Shown here: piece by piece, positions 6,841-11,991 of the stretch
Layout of the letters: every line of letters begins with the position of its first letter
Numbering within the stretch: position 1 is the first letter of the stretch
From: Hellea balneolensis
GTDB lineage: Bacteria; Pseudomonadota; Alphaproteobacteria; Caulobacterales; Maricaulaceae
Length of the DNA stretch: 11,991 nucleotides
Direction: 5' to 3'
NCBI GenBank assembly: GCA_003233025.1
Contig: QIKS01000275.1
Coordinates: 1-11,991, forward strand
The notes under the pieces: generated by a model
Databases searched by the model: none
Seen by the model: the letters and a program-made list of their open reading frames with translations, nothing else
Told to the model about the DNA's origin: nothing
Program-made: the position numbers and the translations under genes

Positions 6841-7677
6841 CTAAATTTTCCGTGAACTGTGCGCGAGATATGTTCCCAAAACAACAACATGTTCAGAGAA
6901 AAACCGCAACTCGTCCATGGCAAATTTCATGCTTTCATCATCCGGATGCCCTTCCACATCGGCGTAAAATTGCGTCGCCACAAACGAGCCGTCAACCATA
7001 TAACTTTCCAGCTTGGTCATATTAATCCCGTTCGTGGCAAAGCCGCCCATGGCCTTGTAAAGGGCGGACGGCACATTGCGGACTTTAAAGACAAAACTGG
7101 TCACAACTTTCGCACTGCCTTGCTTGGGCGTTTGCGCATGTATAGCCAAAGTGAGAAAGCGAGTTGTGTTGTGGGGGGCGTCTTCAATATTTTTAGCTAA
7201 AACCTCAAGACCGTAAATCTGCCCAGCCAATGTGGAAGCAATAGCGGCGCAGGATTTATCACCGCGCGCGGCTATGCGCTTGGCGGCACCTGCCGTATCC
7301 AGATCATGAAGCGGCTCTATGTCCCATTGGCGCAAATGCTGGCGGACTTGTGACAAAGCCATCGGGTGTGAATATGCGGTTTTAATATCACTTTGCTTGG
7401 CACCCGGCACCACGAGCAAATTATGATGCACGGGCAGATAGTTTTCCGCAACAATATGTAATTTGCCCGCTGGCAAGAGATGGTAAATATCCGATACCCG
7501 CCCGGCCAGGGAGTTTTCAACCGGGATCATGGCCAGATCGGCTTGTCCTTGGCGCACTTTCTCAAAGGCATGAGCAAAACTGCGGCACGGCACGGCTGCG
7601 TGATTTTCGTAATATTTTTGACACGCCAAATGGGAAAACGCGCCCGGCATGCCTTGATAGGCTATTTTCTCGCTCAT
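6841..7677 (-). CDS. pheA: Prephenate dehydratase
   Basis: 278 residues from the chosen start (MSEKIAYQG). It converts prephenate to phenylpyruvate in phenylalanine synthesis, in the cytosol. The catalytic domain (~1-180) begins with AYQGMPGAFS, carries IPVENSLAGRV, and has the catalytic NTTRF motif (T171-T172-R173-F174 region). The C-terminal ACT domain (~190-270) has NVPSALYKAMGGF and TKLESYMVDGSFVATQFYADVEGHP, an alphaproteobacterial version in which the ESRP motif of the Phe site is ESYM. There is no fused chorismate mutase. An upstream in-frame ATG at 7698 would add seven residues. I prefer 7677 because the family starts close to the AYQG strand and GGGAG lies about 10 bases before it. 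Confidence 0.95.
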   Translation of the reverse strand: MSEKIAYQGMPGAFSHLACQKYYENHAAVPCRSFAHAFEKVRQGQADLAMIPVENSLAGRVSDIYHLLPAGKLHIVAENYLPVHHNLLVVPGAKQSDIKTAYSHPMALSQVRQHLRQWDIEPLHDLDTAGAAKRIAARGDKSCAAIASTLAGQIYGLEVLAKNIEDAPHNTTRFLTLAIHAQTPKQGSAKVVTSFVFKVRNVPSALYKAMGGFATNGINMTKLESYMVDGSFVATQFYADVEGHPDDESMKFAMDELRFFSEHVVVLGTYLAHSSRKI

Positions 7678-7763
7678 ACCGACCCGCTCCCAAAGCATTT
7701 GCGACCCTATGCCGCAATAAAACTAGCCCTGCCAACACTAAAAAGCGTTGCAATTATCCATAG

Positions 7764-7778
7764 ACTTTATAATAAAGT
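7764..7778. repeat. Perfect 7+1+7 inverted repeat between pheA and the cytochrome gene
   Basis: ACTTTAT-A-ATAAAGT is an exact palindrome around one central base. It contains a perfect TATAAT (7768-7773, plus strand) and lies in the divergent intergenic region. It may be an operator or simply an AT-rich promoter core. Confidence 0.5.
7768..7773 (+). promoter_or_regulatory. Candidate -10 box for the cytochrome c gene (TATAAT)
   Basis: An exact TATAAT 80 bases before the cytochrome start codon. The nearest -35-like hexamer, TTGCAA (7748-7753), is only 14 bases away, which is too short for a standard promoter. An alternative is TTTAAA (7797-7802) with TATAGA (7820-7825), spaced 17. Confidence 0.3.
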
Positions 7779-7838
7779 GACAAGAAAGAAAGCCTGTTTA
7801 AAAGAATTGGCAATATCTGTATAGAGCTATCTATTTAT

Positions 7839-7851
7839 ATGAGGGCCTCAT
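7839..7851 (+). promoter_or_regulatory. Inverted repeat covering the cytochrome ribosome-binding site
   Basis: ATGAGG-G-CCTCAT is a perfect 6+1+6 inverted repeat just before the ATG at 7853. The GAGGG that would serve as Shine-Dalgarno lies in its left arm. With a one-base centre it cannot fold on itself as drawn, but it could be a protein site or pair between RNAs. It also holds a five-codon frame ending at TGA (7854-7856) that overlaps the real start. Confidence 0.45.
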
Positions 7852-7852
7852 T

Positions 7853-8635
7853 ATGAGTGATCTATTTTTTAACAAAGTCGCGGCGGCCCTACTTGTCTCC
7901 GCAATCGGATTTATCGGCATCAATAAGATGGCGGAAAAAGTCGTCCACGCTGATATTCCTGAGCCGTCCGCCTTTGCTTATAGATTAGCCCCCATAGAAA
8001 CCACATCGACAGAAACCGAAATCCTCATCCCTTTCCCCAGTGCCGCATGGATTGCCAGCCAGGACATCACCAAAGGCGCCAAGGTTTTTAAAAAATGCAC
8101 ATCCTGCCACACCGCCGAAATTGGCGGAAGAAGCACAACTGGCCCAGCCCTGTGGAATATTGTTGGTAGCTCTATTGGCACGGCAGATGGGTTTAATTAT
8201 TCATCCGCCATGTCCTCCCACGGCGGTGTTTGGGGCTATGAGGAGCTGGATGCGTTTTTAAGCAAGCCCAAAACGTTCATTCCCAAAACTAAAATGGCGT
8301 TTAACGGCATCAAAAAAGAAACCGACCGGGCGGCGCTCATCGCCTTCTTGCGCCTCAAAGCCGACGCCCCTATCGACGCTTTAACCGAAGCCGCCCCCAT
8401 CCCTGGGGCAGAGGTTGAAGAAGTAATGCTTGAAGACGCAATGCTTGAAGACGTTGACGGCGCAACAGAAGCTGCAACCCAAGACATCATGGACGACAGC
8501 GTCAAGGCGGTTAAAGAAGAAATGTCTGAAATGGTTGAAGAAATGCAAGAGCCGGAAATGGCTGAAAAAATGCAAGAGCCAGAAGCAGTTGAAGAAATGA
8601 AAAAACCTGAGACGACTGACGACGTGCCAAACTAA
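7853..8635 (+). CDS. Membrane-anchored class I cytochrome c with acidic repeat tail (CycM-like)
   Basis: 260 residues. A hydrophobic anchor spans ~9-23, followed by a linker. The haem domain covers ~65-170, with CTSCH (C82, C85, H86) for covalent haem c and KTKMAFNG with M148 as the probable sixth ligand. This resembles the mitochondrial-type cytochrome c552/CycM that shuttles electrons from the bc1 complex to the aa3 oxidase. The haem domain faces the periplasm. A tail of ~90 residues follows (~171-260). It is strongly acidic and methionine-rich and ends in three 9-residue repeats; I do not know such a tail from CycM proteins. The ATG has GAGGG 8 bases upstream. It is divergent from pheA and convergent with the NlpC/P60 gene. 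Confidence 0.93.
   Translation: MSDLFFNKVAAALLVSAIGFIGINKMAEKVVHADIPEPSAFAYRLAPIETTSTETEILIPFPSAAWIASQDITKGAKVFKKCTSCHTAEIGGRSTTGPALWNIVGSSIGTADGFNYSSAMSSHGGVWGYEELDAFLSKPKTFIPKTKMAFNGIKKETDRAALIAFLRLKADAPIDALTEAAPIPGAEVEEVMLEDAMLEDVDGATEAATQDIMDDSVKAVKEEMSEMVEEMQEPEMAEKMQEPEAVEEMKKPETTDDVPN
8543..8623 (+). repeat. Three tandem 27-base repeats encoding the cytochrome tail
   Basis: Units at 8543, 8570 and 8597 encode MQEPEMAEK, MQEPEAVEE and MKKPETTDD. The first 11 bases (ATGCAAGAGCC) are identical in units 1 and 2. A separate 15-base-period pair lies upstream: ATGCTTGAAGACG at 8426-8438 and 8441-8453. Confidence 0.8.
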
Positions 8636-8644
8636 TACCATTAC

Positions 8645-8658
8645 CCGTCTGGGGACGG
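8645..8658. terminator. Possible weak bidirectional terminator hairpin
   Basis: CCGTC-TGGG-GACGG forms a 5-bp GC-rich stem with a four-base loop between the convergent stops of the cytochrome and NlpC/P60 genes. It is followed only by CAATTT on plus and has no T tract on minus, so it is weak. Confidence 0.35.
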
Positions 8659-8664
8659 CAATTT

Positions 8665-9465
8665 CTAAGCTTGGCGGGCCAGCCTTTTAATCGCCGTGAT
8701 CGGCCCGGCGGATTTTGCAATGCGGTGCGTCGCATGTTTGAGCGGTTCGCTTGCCACAAGCATATGATGGGCATTGGCGTGCAATAACATGGTTTGGTTT
8801 TGCATAATGCCCACATGGCCTTGCCAAAACACCAAATCACCGCGCTTGAGGCCTGATAAATCATCGCGCACGTCAACACTGTCCCCCAAAGCACTCTCTT
8901 GCATATGGCTATCGCGCGGCGCGTCTTGCACCCCGCAGGCGCGCAACGCCGTTTGTACCAGGCCCGAACAATCCAGGCCGTCTGGGCCAATACCGCCCCA
9001 GACATAGGGCAAAGCTAAATGTTGCTCGGCAATGGCCGTAAAATCACCGCCCGTTTCGCCCAGCGGCTTCACATGGTTTTGGTGGATAAACCCAAGATCA
9101 GAAACATGGATATAATCCCCTTTCGCAGCGTCAGAATTTATGCGTGCATTGAGCGGCAAAAACATTTTAATCGTAGATTTAATATCCGGCTCTTTAAAAA
9201 CCGGCGCCCGCAATACGCAAATACGCAAGCTCGCCTGGACAAGCGGCAATGCTAAGGCGTCTGCGCGCATATAGCCCCTATACCCGGCGTCTCCTCCTGC
9301 CACTTCCTGGCCCCAGGCCCAGCCTTTTTGCTCACTGGATATATCAAATTGCCCGCCCCACAAAAGTTGCGTCTCCATCATGGATGTGTGTTCTGGGGCT
9401 TTATGCAAAGCGGCAAGCGGTAAAATCACCCGTTTGCGCACAGGTTTAGCGTGAGCTGCGCTCAT
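8665..9465 (-). CDS. NlpC/P60 (C40) family peptidase with bacterial SH3-like region
   Basis: 266 residues from ATG 9465. The first ~135 residues look like two SH3-type binding modules (TQLLWGGQFDI ... GWAWGQE ... GYRGYMRADAL, then ICVLRAPVF ... GDYIHVSDLGFI), as in dipeptidyl-peptidase VI-like enzymes. The C-terminal NlpC/P60 domain has LPYVWGGIGPDGLDCSGLVQ with catalytic C166, GDLVFWQGHVGIM with H217, and LLHANAH with H229 as the polar third residue. Such enzymes cut gamma-D-Glu-diaminoacid bonds in peptidoglycan peptides. No signal peptide is visible, so it is probably cytosolic and acts on recycled wall peptides. A GTG at 9492 would overlap marR; the ATG only 2 bases after the marR stop is preferred and suggests coupled translation. 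It probably works with the M17 aminopeptidase upstream. Confidence 0.93.
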   Translation of the reverse strand: MSAAHAKPVRKRVILPLAALHKAPEHTSMMETQLLWGGQFDISSEQKGWAWGQEVAGGDAGYRGYMRADALALPLVQASLRICVLRAPVFKEPDIKSTIKMFLPLNARINSDAAKGDYIHVSDLGFIHQNHVKPLGETGGDFTAIAEQHLALPYVWGGIGPDGLDCSGLVQTALRACGVQDAPRDSHMQESALGDSVDVRDDLSGLKRGDLVFWQGHVGIMQNQTMLLHANAHHMLVASEPLKHATHRIAKSAGPITAIKRLARQA

Positions 9466-9467
9466 CT

Positions 9468-9917
9468 TTATGCGACTTTTTTGGGCAAGCACGGCTCTTG
9501 CGATATGTCTAAATTGCGGGCTTCAAGGCGAACCCGTTCGGCAAAATCTGACAAATAACGCGACCCGCGCCCGGTGCGGATCAACAAAACGGAACGCTTG
9601 TCGCGCAAATCAGTGCCACGCTCGACAAAACCGTACCCACCCAATGTTCGGATGGCGCGGGTAATCACCGCCTTGGTGACATTGATCCGCTTGGCCAAAG
9701 AACGCACCGTATGCGGGCCGTCTTCCAAATATATAATGGTCAAAATCGCCATTTGCCGCGTGGTCAAATCCGCATGATCGGCCAGGACATTGGCCAGATT
9801 AACCCGGTGCCAAAGTCGCAAACCTTCCACCCGGCTTAATTTATCCTGATCACGGTGCTTGAGCATAATTCCTTTTTCCGGTGCGCGAAACAAATCACTT
9901 AACTGATTCGCACACAT
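9468..9917 (-). CDS. MarR-type winged-helix transcriptional regulator
   Basis: 149 residues. The winged helix-turn-helix spans ~49-125: LTTRQMAILTIIYLEDGPHTVRSLAKRI, recognition helix TKAVITRAIRTL (81-92), and a wing with ERGTDLRDKRSVLLI (99-113), the MarR signature with its Asp-x-Arg-like core (DLRDKRS). Flanking helices that would make the dimer interface are short, and the C-terminus stops soon after the wing helix. The ligand is unknown. The ATG has AAGGA 6 bases upstream. It is co-directional with the NlpC/P60 gene, 2 bases apart, and divergent from the ureohydrolase-like gene across 144 bases. It could regulate either side or itself. Two palindromes lie in that spacer. Confidence 0.9.
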   Translation of the reverse strand: MCANQLSDLFRAPEKGIMLKHRDQDKLSRVEGLRLWHRVNLANVLADHADLTTRQMAILTIIYLEDGPHTVRSLAKRINVTKAVITRAIRTLGGYGFVERGTDLRDKRSVLLIRTGRGSRYLSDFAERVRLEARNLDISQEPCLPKKVA

Positions 9918-9961
9918 GGGATTCCTTCGTCAAGGGCAGGAGCAAGGTTTTCTTTGGCAAA

Positions 9962-9971
9962 TCGACGTCGA
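9962..9971. promoter_or_regulatory. Palindrome TCGACGTCGA in the marR/ureohydrolase-like spacer
   Basis: A perfect 10-bp palindrome, loosely flanked by TTTGGC (9953-9958) and GCCAAA (9980-9985). The outer arms are not centred on the inner one (gaps of 3 and 8), so it may be two unrelated elements. It is a possible MarR operator. Confidence 0.3.
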
Positions 9972-10011
9972 CAGGTTTAGCCAAATGCAGCCATAACGAA
10001 AAATGAAGGGA

Positions 10012-10048
10012 AGTGCACGTTCACTATTGCTAAACAAACATTTATCAA
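10012..10048 (+). promoter_or_regulatory. Candidate promoter with overlapping operator-like palindrome
   Basis: AGTGCACGTTCACT (10012-10025) is symmetric at 12 of 14 positions. Its right half contains a -35-like TTCACT (10020-10025), followed at 17 bases by TATCAA (10043-10048). Both hexamers match 4 of 6. The predicted start lies just before the GTG start of the ureohydrolase-like gene, so a regulator bound here would block polymerase. Confidence 0.35.
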
Positions 10049-10061
10049 TAAGGTCGTACAG

Positions 10062-11021
10062 GTGGGTAACAAAGCAGGGTTCAGTTTCATGCAAAGCAAA
10101 GATTGGCCAAATATCGCCGGACTTATCGGCAGGGGCGACGCAGACATTGGCTTTATCGGCGCACCGATGACTTTGAAAGCAGTTCCGTCTGGCACTTATG
10201 AACGGGCACCGAAAAAATTTCGCCATACCTTGCGAAAAATAAGCACCTATGACTTAGAAACCGGTGACGAATTGGCCGATATGCGCATCCTCGATTACGG
10301 CGATATTGATATCAAAAACCAAAGTCCAAAAGACGGGTTTGCCCCCATTGTTAAATCATTTGGCCCTTTGACCCGCACGCACAAACTTTCTGCTTTGATC
10401 GGTGGTCATAGCGGGATTACCCGGCCCGGCGTCCATGCCCTTGACCCCTCCTTGAAGCAGGTCGGCCTTCTAACTCTTAATAATTATCTTGGCTTACACC
10501 CGACCAAAGACGGGCTGAGCAATAGAAATTCCGTTCGCGCCCTTTTGGAAGACGGCCTGCCCGGAGCCCATATCGCCCAAATTGGCCTGGCTCCTTTCGT
10601 CAATACGGCAAAAACGCACGCAGCGGCCCTTAAAGCGGGAATGGAAATTTATACACAGGCTGATTGTCGCCAACATGGTCTCGGCGCTATCCTGACCACC
10701 GCCCTGCACACGCTGAGCAAGCGGGTTGATATGATTTATGTGGATTTCAACATGGACGCCATCGACAAATCCCGATCTCCGGGCGCACCGGGGGCGCGAA
10801 GCGGCGGATTATCAAGCCTTGATTTTTTCAAAGCGACACGGCTGATCGGCGCCCATAGCAAGGTTCAGGCCGTTGGCTTATGTGAATTTGACCCCGGCCT
10901 TGATACTGGCGACATGACGGCGCTTATTGCCGGGCGCTGGTTTGGGGAGCTGTTGGCCGGGTTTAAAGCGCGGCCATGCCCCCTTGTTTCAGCCAGTGAT
11001 ACACCGCCCGAACCGTCATAA
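10062..11021 (+). CDS. Ureohydrolase-fold protein (arginase/agmatinase family) lacking the metal site
   Basis: 319 residues from GTG 10062 (AAGG about 8 bases upstream); ATG 10089 is an alternative. The fold is recognisable: DADIGFIGAPMTL (26-38, family GAP motif), LIGGHSGIT (112-120) for LGGDHSIT, VGLLTLNNYLGLH (134-146) for the strand normally ending in DAHxD, YVDFNMDAIDKSRSPGAPGARSGGLS (226-251) for the DxDxxDP...PG...GG segment, and CEFDPGLDTGDMTA (274-287) for the E-x-N-P-x-x-D ending. Ligand positions are mostly lost: DAHxD reads N140, N141, Y142, L143, G144; the first Asp of DxD is N230; GGDHS is GGHSG. D232 and E275 remain. Arginase or agmatinase chemistry is therefore unlikely. The frame is intact, so it appears to be a kept pseudoenzyme rather than a decaying gene. 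The last ~20 residues overlap the opposite-strand aminopeptidase gene. Confidence 0.85.
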   Translation: MGNKAGFSFMQSKDWPNIAGLIGRGDADIGFIGAPMTLKAVPSGTYERAPKKFRHTLRKISTYDLETGDELADMRILDYGDIDIKNQSPKDGFAPIVKSFGPLTRTHKLSALIGGHSGITRPGVHALDPSLKQVGLLTLNNYLGLHPTKDGLSNRNSVRALLEDGLPGAHIAQIGLAPFVNTAKTHAAALKAGMEIYTQADCRQHGLGAILTTALHTLSKRVDMIYVDFNMDAIDKSRSPGAPGARSGGLSSLDFFKATRLIGAHSKVQAVGLCEFDPGLDTGDMTALIAGRWFGELLAGFKARPCPLVSASDTPPEPS

Positions 11022-11991
11022 TCTCACCGCCTTTTGGACGTGCAGGGCTGGAGCTTGGGTTCCAGCCATAAACATCGAAATGCACCCACGGCGGCGCCGT
11101 ATCTTCACCCGCAACACCGACAAATTTTTGCAAAAACAAAGCCGCGGTGATGGAGCCGGCAAAACTGCTGCCGGCATTTTTCATGTCAGCAATCGGAGAA
11201 GAAAGCAGGTTCATATAAGGTGCCCATAGTGGCATATGCCAAAACGGATCTGCCTGAGCATCGCCGCACGCCAGCAAACTTTTGATCGACGCTTCAGTAT
11301 TGGTATAAAAAGGTGTCAAAACCGGCCCCAACGCCACGCGCGCCGCGCCGGTTAAGGTGGCGAAGTCGATGATGAGAGCCGGGTTTGCCTCGCTGGCTTT
11401 TGTCAAGGCATCACCTAAAACCAACCGGCCTTCTGCGTCCGTATTGTCGATCTCGACGCTCAGGCCTTTGCGCGATATCAGCACATCACCGGGTCTGAAC
11501 GCATTTGCCGATATGGCGTTTTCCGCAATCGCCAGCAATACATGCAAGCGTATGGGCAGGTTATTGGCCATGATCATTTCCGCCAAAGCCAGAGCATGGG
11601 CCGCCCCGCCCATATCTTTTTTCATGGTGCGCATTCCGGCAACGCCTTTGATGTTCAAACCCCCGGCGTCAAATGTAATTCCCTTGCCCACCAAAGCCAG
11701 AAGCGGCGCATCTTTATCACCCCAAAACATCTCCACCAAACGCGGCGCTTGGTGAGCGGCGCGGCCGACGGCGTGGATCATTGGATAATTTTGCTCTAAA
11801 AGTTCTTCTCCCACAACGGCATGCAATTGCGCGCCGTATTGGTCGCTTAAAGAGCGTGCCAAATCGTGCAGGGCTTGCGGGCCAAGATCGCCCGCAGGGG
11901 TGTTGATCGCGTCGCGGCCATTGTGCAAGGCGCGGACAATGGCAATGGTTTGCGCGGCGTCCATAGTTTCGTCCAAAACCAGCATTGGCGG
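10963..11991 (-). CDS. Leucyl aminopeptidase family protein (M17), 5' end outside the window
   Basis: The frame is open to the window edge. Numbered from its first ATG inside the window (11985), 340 residues of the C-terminal catalytic domain are seen; the N-terminal ~120-170 residues lie beyond. M17 enzymes release N-terminal residues from peptides with two metal ions. All key residues are present: K101, D106 (KGITFDAGG), K113, D124 (MKKDMGG), D183, E185, R187 (NTDAEGRL). These match E. coli PepA K270, D275, K282, D293, D352, E354 and R356 with a constant offset of 169. It is probably cytosolic. In many alphaproteobacteria, as I recall, this gene directly precedes an NlpC/P60 gene; here the ureohydrolase-like gene lies between. 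Its 3' end overlaps that gene by 59 bases. Confidence 0.95.
   Translation of the reverse strand, partial: PPMLVLDETMDAAQTIAIVRALHNGRDAINTPAGDLGPQALHDLARSLSDQYGAQLHAVVGEELLEQNYPMIHAVGRAAHQAPRLVEMFWGDKDAPLLALVGKGITFDAGGLNIKGVAGMRTMKKDMGGAAHALALAEMIMANNLPIRLHVLLAIAENAISANAFRPGDVLISRKGLSVEIDNTDAEGRLVLGDALTKASEANPALIIDFATLTGAARVALGPVLTPFYTNTEASIKSLLACGDAQADPFWHMPLWAPYMNLLSSPIADMKNAGSSFAGSITAALFLQKFVGVAGEDTAPPWVHFDVYGWNPSSSPARPKGGEIMTVRAVYHWLKQGGMAAL

Noticed and set aside
8511..9005. 164-codon minus-strand frame spanning the NlpC/P60 and cytochrome 3' ends
   Set aside because: It is a different frame of the NlpC/P60 gene running into the antisense of the acidic tail; its Phe/Leu-rich end is the reverse complement of Glu codons, not a membrane protein.
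9466..9492. GTG 9492 as start of the NlpC/P60 gene
   Set aside because: It would overlap marR by 25 bases; ATG 9465, 2 bases after the marR stop, is the simpler start.
9930..10226. 98-codon minus-strand frame in the marR/ureohydrolase-like spacer
   Set aside because: It overlaps the start of the ureohydrolase-like gene, has many Cys and no motif, and no good ribosome site.
10494..10540. Alternative metal site in the ureohydrolase-like protein (H146, D150 nearby)
   Set aside because: These residues lie after the DAHxD position and do not reproduce its spacing; without a model I cannot argue for a rebuilt site.

Overview
The window looks like chromosomal DNA of an alphaproteobacterium. Supporting signs are a membrane-anchored mitochondrial-type cytochrome c (CycM-like), a prephenate dehydratase with the alphaproteobacterial ACT-domain sequence, a Coq7-type ubiquinone hydroxylase overlapping dsbB, a RodZ-like gene upstream of ispG, and an SRP RNA with the alphaproteobacterial flank (GTAACGAG...CGGGTCG). 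I cannot fix the order or family. Coding density is high, and no gene-free stretch reaches 300 bases. I see no tRNA, rRNA, CRISPR array, insertion sequence or phage gene.

Left block (2-4040). The 3' end of an unrecognised plus-strand gene meets, tail to tail, a minus-strand run. In transcription order that run is rodZ-like, ispG, a small membrane-anchored protein of unknown function, and a Cys/Met-metabolism PLP enzyme. Gaps are 42, 5 and 50 bases, so one operon is plausible. The probable rodZ start codon lies inside a perfect 14-base-pair inverted repeat.

Middle block (4099-8635). dsbB and coq7 are on the plus strand and overlap by ATGA. The SRP RNA gene follows on the minus strand, then nudC (NADH pyrophosphatase) on plus. 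nudC converges on a minus-strand pair, pheA and a secreted YHS-domain protein. Divergent from pheA is a membrane-anchored cytochrome c with an acidic, methionine-rich repeat tail. cycM, pheA, nudC and the SRP RNA resemble a cluster I recall from other alphaproteobacteria, but kdsB and dnaX are not where I would expect them.

Right block (8665-11991). An M17 leucyl aminopeptidase (incomplete at the window edge), a MarR-type regulator and an NlpC/P60 peptidase are on the minus strand, the last two only 2 bases apart. Between the aminopeptidase and marR, on the opposite strand, sits a ureohydrolase-fold (arginase/agmatinase) protein. It has lost nearly every residue that binds the two manganese ions in the family. 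Its 3' end overlaps the aminopeptidase gene by 59 bases, and it is divergent from marR. This degenerate ureohydrolase with its own regulator-like neighbour is the most unusual item here.

The genes are mainly housekeeping: isoprenoid and quinone synthesis, disulfide formation, Phe synthesis, nucleotide clean-up, envelope shape, peptidoglycan and peptide turnover. I found no defence or mobile system.
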